In this document: positions 8,863 to 17,479 of the stretch, piece after piece
Layout of the letters: each line of letters opens with the position of its first letter
How positions within the stretch are numbered: the first letter of the stretch is position 1
DNA from: UBA2020 sp964551435
GTDB lineage: Bacteria; Pseudomonadota; Alphaproteobacteria; Micavibrionales; UBA2020
Length of the DNA: 38,932 bases
Direction: 5' to 3'
Assembly (NCBI GenBank): GCA_964551435.1
Contig: CAZKBS010000015.1
Location: forward strand, 1 to 38,932
The notes under the pieces: generated by a model
What the model saw: the letters and a program-made list of their open reading frames with translations, nothing else
Databases searched by the model: none
Told to the model about the DNA's origin: nothing
Position numbers and translations under genes: made by a program

Positions 8863-10071
8863 ATGATTTCACGCGCATTTAACAACATCGAAAATAAAAC
8901 CCGCTGGATACGAGAATTCTTCAAACTCGAATCCGCCGGCGGTATTGTGCTGTTCATCGCCGCCGCCCTCGCGATGATTATGGCTAATAGCCCCCTCGCT
9001 AGTTTTTATGACCACCTGCTGCACAGCAAGCTCGGCATTGTTTTCGGCGAATTCGAATTTTCAAAAAACCTGCTGCACTGGATCAACGACGGCCTGATGG
9101 CCATTTTCTTTTTTCTGGTCGGGCTTGAAATCAAGCGCGAGCTTCTGGGCGGCCAGCTGTCGTCAAAAGAAAGTGCGATGCTACCCGCACTCGCCGCCGT
9201 CGGCGGCATGGCTGCACCGGCGCTAGTCTATTATCTCGTCAACCACAACCATCCGCATTTGTTGCATGGCTGGGCTATTCCGGCGGCGACGGATATCGCT
9301 TTTGCGCTGGGCGTGCTGTCGTTGCTGGGCAAACGCGTCCCCGTCACACTGAAGGTTCTGTTGACGGCGATTGCCGTCATCGACGATCTGGGCGCTGTGA
9401 TCATCATCGCGTTCTTCTATACAGATGGATTGTCCATGACCGCGCTGGGTGCGGCAAGTTTCTTTACCCTGATGCTGTTCGTCATGAACCGCGCAGGTGT
9501 ACGGCGCACAGCAGCCTATGTGATTATCGGCTTTTTGCTGTGGCTAGCGGTACTGAAATCCGGCGTGCATGCCACGCTGGCGGGCGTGATTACCGCGCTG
9601 TTTATCCCCTACGGCACACAAGGCAACGGCAAAAAAGAAAGCCGCAACCTGATTGCCGACCTTGAACACGCCCTGCACCCGTGGGTCGCCTTCATGATTA
9701 TGCCGGTTTTCGCCTTCGCCAATGCCGGCGTCTCGCTGGCCGGTGTCACGCCCGCAGCGCTTTTCAACCCGCTGCCACTGGGTATCATGCTGGGGCTTGT
9801 GGTCGGCAAGCAGACGGGCCTTTTCTTTACCATCCTTGCCGCGGTCAAAAGCGGGTTGTGCCCGATGCCTAAAAACACTAACTGGTATCAGCTGTATGCC
9901 CTGAGCGCCCTTTGCGGCATCGGCTTTACGATGAGTCTTTTCATCGGCACGCTGGCATTCAACGGGCCTGAATATGCCGCGCCCGTTCGACTGGGTGTTC
10001 TTGGCGGGTCGATCATCTCCGCGCTCTTCGGTTATCTGCTGATCCGCCTCACCTGCAAAAACAAAACTTAA
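8863..10071 (+). CDS. nhaA: Na+/H+ antiporter NhaA
   Basis: A 402-residue inner-membrane antiporter that exchanges cytoplasmic Na+ for external H+ in salt and alkaline-pH homeostasis. It carries the expected N-terminal amphipathic stretch, about 11-12 hydrophobic helices, and the ion-binding aspartates D174 and D175 in AVIDDLGAVIIIAFFYT. The further conserved aspartate is D144 in PAATDIAFALGVL, and the lysine helix LVVGKQTGLF is also present. The ATG at 8863 is the first in frame. It lies 20 bp before icd on the same strand; the pairing has no obvious functional logic. Confidence 0.96.
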   Translation: MISRAFNNIENKTRWIREFFKLESAGGIVLFIAAALAMIMANSPLASFYDHLLHSKLGIVFGEFEFSKNLLHWINDGLMAIFFFLVGLEIKRELLGGQLSSKESAMLPALAAVGGMAAPALVYYLVNHNHPHLLHGWAIPAATDIAFALGVLSLLGKRVPVTLKVLLTAIAVIDDLGAVIIIAFFYTDGLSMTALGAASFFTLMLFVMNRAGVRRTAAYVIIGFLLWLAVLKSGVHATLAGVITALFIPYGTQGNGKKESRNLIADLEHALHPWVAFMIMPVFAFANAGVSLAGVTPAALFNPLPLGIMLGLVVGKQTGLFFTILAAVKSGLCPMPKNTNWYQLYALSALCGIGFTMSLFIGTLAFNGPEYAAPVRLGVLGGSIISALFGYLLIRLTCKNKT

Positions 10072-10091
10072 ACATCCGATAGAGGGATATC

Positions 10092-11546
10092 ATGACGCAG
10101 AACGCACCTGTTACCGTTGCTTATGGCGATGGCATCGGCCCCGAAATCATGGCCGCCACGCTGAACATCCTTGAAAAGGCAGGTGCCAAACTCGCCATCG
10201 AAACCATCGAAATCGGCGAAAAAGTTTACAAACGCGGCGTGGCATCGGGGATTGAAGACAGCGCATGGGAATCCCTCTCGCGCACCAAATGCTTCCTCAA
10301 GGCGCCCATCACGACGCCGCAGGGCGGCGGCTTCAAAAGCCTTAACGTCACGGTGCGTAAATCCATGGCGCTGTTTGCCAACATCCGCCCCTGCGTATCC
10401 TATCACCCGTTTGTGCGCACAACGCAGCCGACGATGGATATGGTGATCGTGCGCGAGAACGAGGAAGACCTCTACGCCGGTATCGAACACCGCCAGACCG
10501 ATAACGTCATGCAGTGCCTGAAGCTGATTTCGGAGACAGGGTCGGAGCGTATCGTGCGTTATGCCTTCGAATACGCGCGCGCGCATGGCCGCAAGAAAGT
10601 CACCTGCATTTCCAAAGACAACATCATGAAAATGACGGATGGCCTGTTCCACCGCGTTTTCGACCGCGTTGGGACGGAGTATCCCGAACTTGAAAAGAAC
10701 CACATGATTGTGGATATCGGCGCGGCCAAAATCGCCGCAGCACCGCATATTTTCGATGTCGTCGTCACCGAAAACCTCTATGGCGATATCATTTCGGATA
10801 TCGCGGCGGAAGTTTCCGGCTCGGTCGGGCTTTGCGGCTCGTCCAACATCGGCCAGCACGGCGCGATGTTCGAGGCCATACACGGCTCCGCCCCTGATAT
10901 CGCAGGTCAAGGCATCGCCAACCCTTCGGGCCTGCTGCATGCGGCGGTTCTGATGTTGCATCATCTGGGTCAAGGCGCCATTGCGGATAAAATTCACAAC
11001 GCCTGGCTGAAAACCATCGAAGACGGTATTCACACGGGCGATGTGTTCAGCCCGCAGTTCAGCAAACGCCGCGCCAATACCAAGGAATTTGCCGAAGCCG
11101 TCATCGAACGCCTTGGCGAGCAGCCCGCGCATTTCAAACCCGCCACAACGGCAGAATCAAAACAGCCCGCCATCCGCATGCCTGTTATCAGCCTGCCCAA
11201 GGCAGCTGCCAAAACTCTGCACGGCGTCGATGTTTTCATGCACTGGCGCGACGCACGCCCCGTAGATGCACTGGCGACGGAGATGAAAGCGCTCAGCAAC
11301 AGCCTGAAGCTGGCCAGTATTGACAGCCGCGGCCTGCTGGTCTGGCCCGACAGCGCCGCCAAGGCCGAAAACGGCGATCATTGGCGCTGCCGCTTTGTCG
11401 CCGCCAACGATGGCGATACGGTGACGCATGCGCAAATCGCCCAGCTGCTCCACGCGCTGGCGGAGGCAGGGCTTGATTTCATCAAAACCGAAAACCTGTA
11501 TTATTTCGACGGACAGCGCGGCTTTACCGTAGCTCAGGGACAGTAA
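10092..11546 (+). CDS. icd: NADP-dependent isocitrate dehydrogenase (alphaproteobacterial/Rickettsia-Thermus type)
   Basis: It converts isocitrate to 2-oxoglutarate in the TCA cycle. The protein has 484 residues. The dehydrogenase core opens with VAYGDGIGPEIMAATLNIL and has a substrate loop (LNVTVRKSMALFANIRP) with catalytic residues in the ENEEDLYAG region. The metal and nucleotide region is DIISDIAAEVSGSVGL and FEAIHGSAPDIAGQ. A C-terminal extension of about 130 residues, including LHGVDVFMHWRDARP, marks the longer Rickettsia/Thermus-type enzyme rather than the E. coli type. An AGAGGG site precedes the ATG. Its last 23 nt overlap the 3' end of the convergent folD gene. Confidence 0.95.
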   Translation: MTQNAPVTVAYGDGIGPEIMAATLNILEKAGAKLAIETIEIGEKVYKRGVASGIEDSAWESLSRTKCFLKAPITTPQGGGFKSLNVTVRKSMALFANIRPCVSYHPFVRTTQPTMDMVIVRENEEDLYAGIEHRQTDNVMQCLKLISETGSERIVRYAFEYARAHGRKKVTCISKDNIMKMTDGLFHRVFDRVGTEYPELEKNHMIVDIGAAKIAAAPHIFDVVVTENLYGDIISDIAAEVSGSVGLCGSSNIGQHGAMFEAIHGSAPDIAGQGIANPSGLLHAAVLMLHHLGQGAIADKIHNAWLKTIEDGIHTGDVFSPQFSKRRANTKEFAEAVIERLGEQPAHFKPATTAESKQPAIRMPVISLPKAAAKTLHGVDVFMHWRDARPVDALATEMKALSNSLKLASIDSRGLLVWPDSAAKAENGDHWRCRFVAANDGDTVTHAQIAQLLHALAEAGLDFIKTENLYYFDGQRGFTVAQGQ

Positions 11547-12438
11547 GCTCGTTCTGGCGGCAGCAGGCGGCGACCGTATTGCCCAAAAGGCAGGCGATGG
11601 TCATCGGCCCGACGCCGCCCGGCACGGGGGTGATATATCCCGCAACCTCGCGCACCGAGGCGAAATCGACGTCGCCGACAATGCGGCTGCCCTCTGCACT
11701 TTGTTCGCGGCTGATACCGACATCGAGCACCACGGCGCCCGGCTTCACCCAATCCGCCTTGACCAGTTGCGGTTTGCCTACGGCAACGACCAGAATATCG
11801 GCCTGACGCGTCACATGCGACAACTGCGGCGTTCTGGAATGGGCAATCGTCACGGTGCAGTTTTCACGCAAAAGCAGCTGCGCCATCGGCTTGCCGACAA
11901 GATTGGACCGCCCCACCACCACCGCATGCAGCCCCGACATATTGGGCATGATACTGCGCAGCAGCGTCAGGCAACCCAGCGGCGTGCACGGCACCAACCC
12001 CGGCAGGCCGGAGGCCAGCCGCCCCACGTTTTCAATATGCAGACCGTCCACGTCCTTCGCAGGGTCAATCGCGCGCAGAATCGTGGCGGTATCAATTTGT
12101 TTGGGCAGCGGCATCTGCACCAGAATACCGTGTACCTTTTTATCCTTGTTGAGCTTGCGCAGCAGCTCCAGCAGCGCATCCTGTGATGTATTCTTGGGCA
12201 GGCGGTGAACGTAGCTGCGCATGCCCGCCGCGACGGCAAGCCTTTCCTTGCTCGCGACGTAAATTTGGCTGGCCGGGTCATCCCCGACCAATACGACGGC
12301 CAGACCCGGCATGATTTTATGGTCGGCGACCAGTACCTCGACATGATGCGCGATAGACTGGCGCAACCGGCGGGCGGTTTTCTTGCCGTCAATGATGATG
12401 CCGCGTTCTGCCGTTGTTTTATGCTCGCTCATCGCCAT
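11524..12438 (-). CDS. folD: Methylenetetrahydrofolate dehydrogenase/cyclohydrolase
   Basis: This bifunctional enzyme interconverts 5,10-methylene- and 10-formyl-tetrahydrofolate for one-carbon metabolism. The protein has 304 residues. The catalytic lysine is K64 in SQIYVASKERLA. Other motifs are GILVQMPLPKQI, the DVDGLH stretch, the nucleotide-binding VVVGRSNLVGKPMAQLLL and the signature PVPGGVGPMTIA near the C-terminus. A second ATG two codons in could also be used. YggT lies 24 bp upstream, so the two are probably co-transcribed. Confidence 0.96.
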   Translation of the reverse strand: MAMSEHKTTAERGIIIDGKKTARRLRQSIAHHVEVLVADHKIMPGLAVVLVGDDPASQIYVASKERLAVAAGMRSYVHRLPKNTSQDALLELLRKLNKDKKVHGILVQMPLPKQIDTATILRAIDPAKDVDGLHIENVGRLASGLPGLVPCTPLGCLTLLRSIMPNMSGLHAVVVGRSNLVGKPMAQLLLRENCTVTIAHSRTPQLSHVTRQADILVVAVGKPQLVKADWVKPGAVVLDVGISREQSAEGSRIVGDVDFASVREVAGYITPVPGGVGPMTIACLLGNTVAACCRQNELTVPELR

Positions 12439-12462
12439 TGTCCCCGCCCCTGCTTTCGGATG

Positions 12463-12753
12463 TTATTGCGACACAATCAGGGCCAGCCGCGTCAGGCCCT
12501 CCATCATCAGCCAGATGGCGAAAATGATCACCATCGGCGTGAAATCAAATCCGCCCATCGGCGGCACGACCTTGCGAACCACCCGCACGACAGGCACCGT
12601 CGCATAGTTCAGCAGCATGCAAAACTTGTAGACATATTTGTTGCGCGTATTGGCGATGTTGAGCGCGACCAGCCAGCTCATGATAACCGTCGCGGTTACA
12701 ATCCAGAAATAGACCATGAGGGCATACATGAGAATTTGGATTAAAATAAGCAT
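12463..12753 (-). CDS. YggT-family membrane protein
   Basis: A 96-residue protein with two hydrophobic regions, one at the N-terminus (MLILIQILMYALMVYFW) and one at the C-terminus (VIIFAIWLMMEGLTRLAL). They are separated by the family stretch TVPVVRVVRKVVPPMGGFDFTPM. YggT proteins are small integral membrane proteins linked in other bacteria to osmotic tolerance or cell-envelope assembly; the biochemical role is unknown. The frame is open to 12801. The ATG at 12751-12753 is preferred because AAAGGA lies about 8 nt before it. The ATG at 12762 is the alternative. Confidence 0.85.
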   Translation of the reverse strand: MLILIQILMYALMVYFWIVTATVIMSWLVALNIANTRNKYVYKFCMLLNYATVPVVRVVRKVVPPMGGFDFTPMVIIFAIWLMMEGLTRLALIVSQ

Positions 12754-12979
12754 CGGCAACATCCTTTGCCACAGGCTATACCCTGCGCCGCCCCACCGCA
12801 AGAAAAGATGCAGCCTTTCCGCCGATAAGCCCTTATTTTAAGGCCGGATTTCCTTGTCTTTAGGCCGGATTTAACAGATGATTAACCCTGTTGGGGCAAA
12901 ATAGCACCAAGGCCGTCTTTCTCACCCCGCAGAGCTTTTCACGCTTCCGCAAGACACCGTCCCACCGAGGAGCAGACCC
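12754..12979. promoter_or_regulatory. Divergent region with 11-bp direct repeats
   Basis: A 226-bp gap separates yggT from the exported-protein gene. The 11-bp sequence AGGCCGGATTT occurs exactly twice, at 12841-12851 and 12862-12872. The 21-bp spacing puts both copies on the same helical face. A regulator site is possible but unproven. No other gene was seen here. Confidence 0.4.
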
Positions 12980-14392
12980 GTGCGCAATTCGTTTAGAAAT
13001 ATTTTTCTGGTTTTTGGCTTTTGTTCGCTGGCCTCTGCCGCGCAGGCAGAGTCTTTGACACTGACCTTTGATAAAAGTCTGCAAATGACGCAGCTGGTCG
13101 CCAGCGCCACCCCCGCCGCCGGCGCGCAGAGCGCGGAGCAAATCATCACCCTTTACCCGAACGCCTATAGCAGCCGCACGGGACAGATGGAAAATATTTA
13201 CGACTACGACAAGAAAACCTTTACCGTCGTCAATCACGCGGCCAAAACCTATACACTCTATCCGCTGCATAGTGTTGCACTGTTCCGCTCGCGCGACCGC
13301 ACCAGCCGGCTGGGCATGAAAATCACCATGTATCAGCAAAAAACCGGCAGCGCCACACCGCCCATCAGCGTTTTGACCGAAGATATCGATATCGATATGA
13401 TGCTGGCCGCCAACACCAACAACAAGACGGCTGAAAAAATCAAAATCAAGAAAGAAGCTGGAAAAATCGTATTTAGCGACGATAAATCTGCCGTCATCGC
13501 CACCGCGGAAACGGGCGTGCCCGACAGCCTGCCGCAGGCGCTGCGCAAAACCTATGCGCATTTCATCGTCTATGAATTCACGATGCACCCCGCTATCAAA
13601 AAAACACTAGGCGCAGAAACCGGCGCTTTGAAAAAGCTGACATTCACAAACCGTGATATGTTCCGCAATCTGGCGGCGGTTTATACGTGGTCGCAAAAAT
13701 CCAGCCAACAGGGAACGGAAAATGCACCCACCATTCCCGAAAACTACAAGCGCATCTACCATTTGGATCCGGAACTTGACGCCGCGTTCAAAGCTTCGTT
13801 GACGCCTTATGTTTTCGACAGTGCGGGATTGCAAAAAGAAGTCTCCGATCTCGTTGACAAGCGCCAGTATCTGCTGGCCTTCTTGAAAGCGCAGGCCGTC
13901 ATGCTCTCGATGACACCGGCTGAAATCAAGCAGCATCAGGAAGCCTTCAACACCGCAAACAAAGCGGCGCAGAATTTCAGGAAAGCGGCTTATCTGGCGG
14001 TTGTGCAAACACCGGATAACGCGGCGGAGCTGAAGCAATACACCGATGTTCTGGAAGCTGCCAAATCCGAAGCCGGCGATATGGCATGGGTCATCGATTA
14101 TTTTATCGACAAACATACCCGCGCCATCCTCACCACAAAAACCAACCCGAGCAAATCGGATCTGGAGCAATTGGCTGCCCTGCAAGCGCGCTATCTGATG
14201 ACGCTGAAGCGTGTGCCGCATAACATCGCCGTATATCAGGCGACAGGCGATACCCATTACAGCCGCCTAGAGGTGCCAACGGCGATGCTGTACTGGTCGC
14301 ATGTCGCCGCCCTGACGCCGCAATCGCAAACAGCCTATAAGCTGGAACAAATGAAGGCTGACGCCGAGAGAGACTTTCCGGAATATTTCTAA
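12980..14392 (+). CDS. Exported protein of unknown function
   Basis: Not recognised. GTG at 12980 follows GAGGAG by about 8 nt and gives 470 residues. A Sec signal peptide is clear (hydrophobic FLVFGFCSLASAAQA with likely cleavage after residue 23). The first part (about residues 24-250) looks strand-rich with short aromatic repeats (IYDYDKKTFTVVNHAAKTYT), reminiscent of outer-membrane lipoprotein-carrier-like or DUF4412-like sheets. This resemblance is weak. From about residue 270 the protein looks all-helical and TPR-like, ending in a ALTPQSQTAYKLEQMKADAE type helix. It is probably periplasmic. It stands alone between yggT and the cyclophilin pair. Confidence 0.8.
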   Translation: MRNSFRNIFLVFGFCSLASAAQAESLTLTFDKSLQMTQLVASATPAAGAQSAEQIITLYPNAYSSRTGQMENIYDYDKKTFTVVNHAAKTYTLYPLHSVALFRSRDRTSRLGMKITMYQQKTGSATPPISVLTEDIDIDMMLAANTNNKTAEKIKIKKEAGKIVFSDDKSAVIATAETGVPDSLPQALRKTYAHFIVYEFTMHPAIKKTLGAETGALKKLTFTNRDMFRNLAAVYTWSQKSSQQGTENAPTIPENYKRIYHLDPELDAAFKASLTPYVFDSAGLQKEVSDLVDKRQYLLAFLKAQAVMLSMTPAEIKQHQEAFNTANKAAQNFRKAAYLAVVQTPDNAAELKQYTDVLEAAKSEAGDMAWVIDYFIDKHTRAILTTKTNPSKSDLEQLAALQARYLMTLKRVPHNIAVYQATGDTHYSRLEVPTAMLYWSHVAALTPQSQTAYKLEQMKADAERDFPEYF

Positions 14393-14506
14393 ATCTGCCC
14401 GCGGAAAGCCCACTTGCCACGCCCGAAGCCTGTCCGGCATTGATTTCATGACGCGTCTGGTACAGCATAGGCCTGCATTTTTAAATCAAACGCAGGAGGA
14501 CGCGCT

Positions 14507-14977
14507 TTGTCTGACACTTCTACCCTCTCGGCTGAAAATACCGCCTATCTTCAACTTAAAAACGGCCGCGTGGTCATCGAACTGCGCCCCGATCTGGCGC
14601 CCAAACATGTCGCGCGTATCAAACAGTTGATGAAAGACGGTTTTTACAACGGCCTTAAATTCCACCGCGTCATCCCGGGCTTTATGGCCCAGACCGGCTG
14701 CCCGCAGGGGACCGGCTATGGCGGTTCGGGCATGAAACTGCCGGCGGAATTCAGCGATGCGCCCTTTGTGCGCGGTACCCTTGGGATGGCGCGCGCCATG
14801 GACCCCAACAGCGGCGACAGCCAGTTTTTCATCACCTTTGGCGATACCCCGCATCTGGACGGCCAATACACCGTCTGGGGGCAGGTTGTCGAAGGTATGG
14901 AACTTGTGGACGGTATCGCCGTTGGTGAGCCGCCTGCCAATCCTGACAAAATCCTGTCTTTCAGCTTGGCCGAATAA
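14507..14977 (+). CDS. Cyclophilin-type peptidyl-prolyl isomerase, cytoplasmic
   Basis: A 156-residue cyclophilin that catalyses cis-trans isomerisation of prolyl bonds. The start is TTG 14507, decided by AGGAGGA ending 6 nt before it. The domain fills the protein: KFHRVIPGFMAQTGCPQGTG holds the catalytic arginine, followed by DPNSGDSQFFITFGDTPHLD and the TVWGQVVEGMELVD segment with the tryptophan. There is no signal peptide, so it should be cytoplasmic. An exported paralogue follows 39 bp downstream and the two are about two-thirds identical over the shared core by eye, indicating tandem duplication. Confidence 0.95.
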   Translation: MSDTSTLSAENTAYLQLKNGRVVIELRPDLAPKHVARIKQLMKDGFYNGLKFHRVIPGFMAQTGCPQGTGYGGSGMKLPAEFSDAPFVRGTLGMARAMDPNSGDSQFFITFGDTPHLDGQYTVWGQVVEGMELVDGIAVGEPPANPDKILSFSLAE

Positions 14978-15016
14978 GGCCGCGCGGCAACGCATAACCC
15001 CTTAACGAGGAATATC

Positions 15017-15580
15017 ATGAAAAATCAAATTCTTGGACTTTTTTCCGCCCTGCTGATGGTCTTTGCCATGACCACAAACGCGCAGGCGCAGGATCTCGAA
15101 AACACGCTTTACATGGATCTGGCAACCGGCCGCGTAGTGATTGAACTGCGCCCCGATCTGGCCCCCCAGCATGTCGCCCGCGTGAAAGAACTGACCCGTC
15201 AGGGCTTTTACAACGGTCTTAAATTCCACCGCGTGATCGAAGGCTTCATGGCCCAGACCGGCGACCCCAAAGGTGACGGTACGGGCGGTTCGGGCAAGAA
15301 CCTGCCGGCTGAATTCTCGTCCGAGAAATTCGTGCGTGGCACCCTCGGCGCTGCGCGCACCAACGACCCCAACAGCGCAGACAGCCAGTTCTTCATTACC
15401 TTCGGCGATACCCCGCACCTGAACGGCCAATACACCGTCTGGGGCAAGGTTGTATCGGGTATGGAACTGGTCGATGGCATCGCCCGCGGCGAGCCGCCGA
15501 TGAACCCCGACAAAATCATCAAAATGACGGTCGCTGCGGACGAAACGTCCAAGGCACCTGTTGAAAACGCCGCGCAGTAA
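15017..15580 (+). CDS. Cyclophilin-type peptidyl-prolyl isomerase, exported
   Basis: A 187-residue paralogue of the preceding gene with an added Sec signal peptide (LGLFSALLMVFAMTTNAQAQ, likely cleavage after AQA). It is therefore periplasmic and probably helps fold exported proteins. The same cyclophilin motifs are present: KFHRVIEGFMAQTGDPKGDG, DPNSADSQFFITFGDTPHLN and TVWGKVVSGMELVDGIARG. GAGGA precedes the ATG. A terminator follows at 15624-15667. Confidence 0.95.
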   Translation: MKNQILGLFSALLMVFAMTTNAQAQDLENTLYMDLATGRVVIELRPDLAPQHVARVKELTRQGFYNGLKFHRVIEGFMAQTGDPKGDGTGGSGKNLPAEFSSEKFVRGTLGAARTNDPNSADSQFFITFGDTPHLNGQYTVWGKVVSGMELVDGIARGEPPMNPDKIIKMTVAADETSKAPVENAAQ

Positions 15581-15623
15581 TCGTCTGCCACAGCGTTTTT
15601 AACGGGGTATTCCCCGCTTTGCC

Positions 15624-15667
15624 AAACCCCCTCGGGATGCTATGTTATGTGGCTCTTGAGGGGGTTT
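15624..15667 (+). terminator. Rho-independent terminator after the cyclophilin pair
   Basis: A perfect 10-bp stem (AAACCCCCTC at 15624-15633 with GAGGGGGTTT at 15658-15667) encloses a 24-nt loop and is followed by more T residues. It ends the cyclophilin transcript before etfB. Confidence 0.75.
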
Positions 15668-15725
15668 TTCTATGCGCGCCGCAGCATGCATGCGCCGCCC
15701 CTGCGAACCGAATACAGAGGACGAT

Positions 15726-16475
15726 ATGAAAATTCTTGTGCCCGTAAAACGCGTGGTCGACTATAACGTCAAAATCCGCGTCAAAAGCGATCAGAGCGGC
15801 GTCGAGCTTGCCAACGTCAAAATGTCGATGAACCCCTTTTGCGAAATCGCGGTCGAAGAGGCCGTGCGCCTGAAAGAAAAAGGCATCGCCACCGAAATTG
15901 TGGCCGTATCCGTCGGCCCCGCACAGGCGCAAGAAACGCTGCGCACCGCCCTTGCCATGGGCGCGGACAAAGCCATTTTGGTGCAGACTGACGCCGCGCC
16001 GGAACCGCTGGCGATTGCCAAAATGCTGCAAAAACTGGTTGCGCAGGAAGCACCGCAGCTGGTCATCCTCGGCAAGCAATCGATTGACGGCGACAACAAC
16101 CAGACGGGGCAGATGCTCTCCGCGCTGCTCGGCTGGGGACAGGCGACCTTTGCCTCCAAAGTCGAAAAGGATGGCGAGACGCTGAAGGTCACGCGTGAAA
16201 TCGACGGCGGCCTTGAAACCCTTGCGGTCAAGCTGCCCGCGGTTGTCACCACCGACCTGCGTTTGAACGAGCCGCGCTATGCGTCGCTGCCGAACATCAT
16301 GAAAGCGAAGCAAAAGCCGCTTTCGACCACAACCCCCGCCGACCTTGGCGTCGATATCACGCCGCGCGTGAGCGTTCTCAAGGTATCCGAACCGCCCGTG
16401 CGCAAAGCCGGCATTAAAGTCAAAGACGTCGCGGAACTCGTCGACAAACTGAAAAACGAAGCAAAGGTGATCTGA
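15726..16475 (+). CDS. etfB: Electron transfer flavoprotein, beta subunit
   Basis: It is the AMP-binding partner of EtfA and carries electrons from acyl-CoA and related dehydrogenases to ETF-quinone oxidoreductase. The start MKILVPVKRVVDYNVKIRVK follows AGAGGA and gives 249 residues, the family norm. The frame is open upstream to 15672, but that extension lacks a ribosome site. The AMP-binding stretch is GKQSIDGDNNQTGQM. The recognition loop reads LPNIMKAKQKPL, close to the mitochondrial ETF-beta loop whose lysines are methylated. etfA starts 1 nt after its stop. Confidence 0.96.
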   Translation: MKILVPVKRVVDYNVKIRVKSDQSGVELANVKMSMNPFCEIAVEEAVRLKEKGIATEIVAVSVGPAQAQETLRTALAMGADKAILVQTDAAPEPLAIAKMLQKLVAQEAPQLVILGKQSIDGDNNQTGQMLSALLGWGQATFASKVEKDGETLKVTREIDGGLETLAVKLPAVVTTDLRLNEPRYASLPNIMKAKQKPLSTTTPADLGVDITPRVSVLKVSEPPVRKAGIKVKDVAELVDKLKNEAKVI

Positions 16476-16476
16476 C

Positions 16477-17406
16477 ATGCCCAGCGTTCTTCTTATTGCC
16501 GAACATGACAACAGCAGCCTGAAACCCGCAACGCTGAACGCGGTCACCGCCGCCAAAAAGCTGGGCGACGTGGATATTCTGGTTGCCGGACAAAACTGCG
16601 CCAGCGCCGCGGCAGCAGCTGCCAAAATCGGCGGCATCCGCAAGGTACTGTCGGCGGATGATGCCGCCTATGCACACCAGCTGGCCGAAAACACCGCCGC
16701 ACTGGTGGTAAAGGCCGCTGCGGGATATGACTATATCCTCGCCCCTGCGACGACGATGGGCAAGAACATGATGCCGCGCGTCGGTGCGCTTTTGGATGTG
16801 CAGCCGATTTCCGACATCAGCGGTATCGAGGGGCCGGATACTTTCGTGCGTCCCATCTATGCCGGTAACGCCTTTGCGACTGTCAAATCGTCCGACAAGG
16901 TCAAGGTCATGACGGTGCGCACCACGGCATTCGACGCGGCCCCCGCCGATGGCGGCAGCGCCGCGGTTGAAACCGTCGCGGCTGCGGGCGATAGCGGCAC
17001 CACATCGTTTGCCGGACAGGAACTGACCAAATCCGAACGCCCCGAACTGACTGCCGCGCGCATCGTCGTATCCGGCGGGCGCGGCATGGGCAATGGCGAG
17101 AATTTCAAACTCATCGAAGCCGTCGCCGATAAACTTGGCGCGGCCATCGGCGCGTCGCGCGCGGCGGTGGATGCCGGTTTCGTGCCCAACGATTATCAGG
17201 TCGGGCAGACGGGTAAAGTCGTCGCGCCGGATTTGTATATCGCTGTCGGTATTTCGGGCGCGATCCAGCATCTGGCCGGCATGAAAGATTCCAAGGTCAT
17301 CGCCGCCATCAATAAAGATGGCGAGGCGCCTATCTTCCAGATAGCCGATTACGGGCTGGTACAAGACCTGTTTACCGCCCTGCCGGAACTTGAAAAGGCG
17401 CTGTAA
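16477..17406 (+). CDS. etfA: Electron transfer flavoprotein, alpha subunit
   Basis: A 309-residue FAD-binding subunit of ETF. The N-terminal domain opens with MPSVLLIAEHDNSSLKPATL. The C-terminal FAD domain carries VSGGRGMGNGENFKLIEAVA, VPNDYQVGQTGKVVAPDLY and the ETF-alpha signature YIAVGISGAIQHLAGMKDSK. It is translationally linked to etfB and ends just before a strong bidirectional terminator. Genes for acyl-CoA dehydrogenase or ETF-QO are not in the window. Confidence 0.97.
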   Translation: MPSVLLIAEHDNSSLKPATLNAVTAAKKLGDVDILVAGQNCASAAAAAAKIGGIRKVLSADDAAYAHQLAENTAALVVKAAAGYDYILAPATTMGKNMMPRVGALLDVQPISDISGIEGPDTFVRPIYAGNAFATVKSSDKVKVMTVRTTAFDAAPADGGSAAVETVAAAGDSGTTSFAGQELTKSERPELTAARIVVSGGRGMGNGENFKLIEAVADKLGAAIGASRAAVDAGFVPNDYQVGQTGKVVAPDLYIAVGISGAIQHLAGMKDSKVIAAINKDGEAPIFQIADYGLVQDLFTALPELEKAL

Positions 17407-17410
17407 CAAA

Positions 17411-17472
17411 GCGCGCCGGCCAAACAAAAAAGCCCCCGTTTAAGCGGAGGCTTTTTTGTTTGGCCGGCGCGC
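17411..17472. terminator. Bidirectional terminator between etfA and hlyD-like gene
   Basis: Two 28-nt arms (17411-17438 and 17445-17472) pair at 27 of 28 positions around a 6-nt loop. Each arm carries a run of six A or T beside a GCCG-rich core, so the hairpin gives a U-tract within the stem in both directions. It separates etfA (plus) from the secretion operon (minus). Confidence 0.85.
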
Positions 17473-17479
17473 GGCGTGA

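Noticed and set aside
8778..8957. N-terminal extension of the deoA frame
   Set aside because: It would run across the nhaA start. The internal ATG at 8777 has a good ribosome site and the family N-terminus.
17411..17472. Palindrome considered as a phage attachment site or IS end
   Set aside because: No integrase, transposase or target duplication is nearby, and its position between convergent gene ends fits a terminator.
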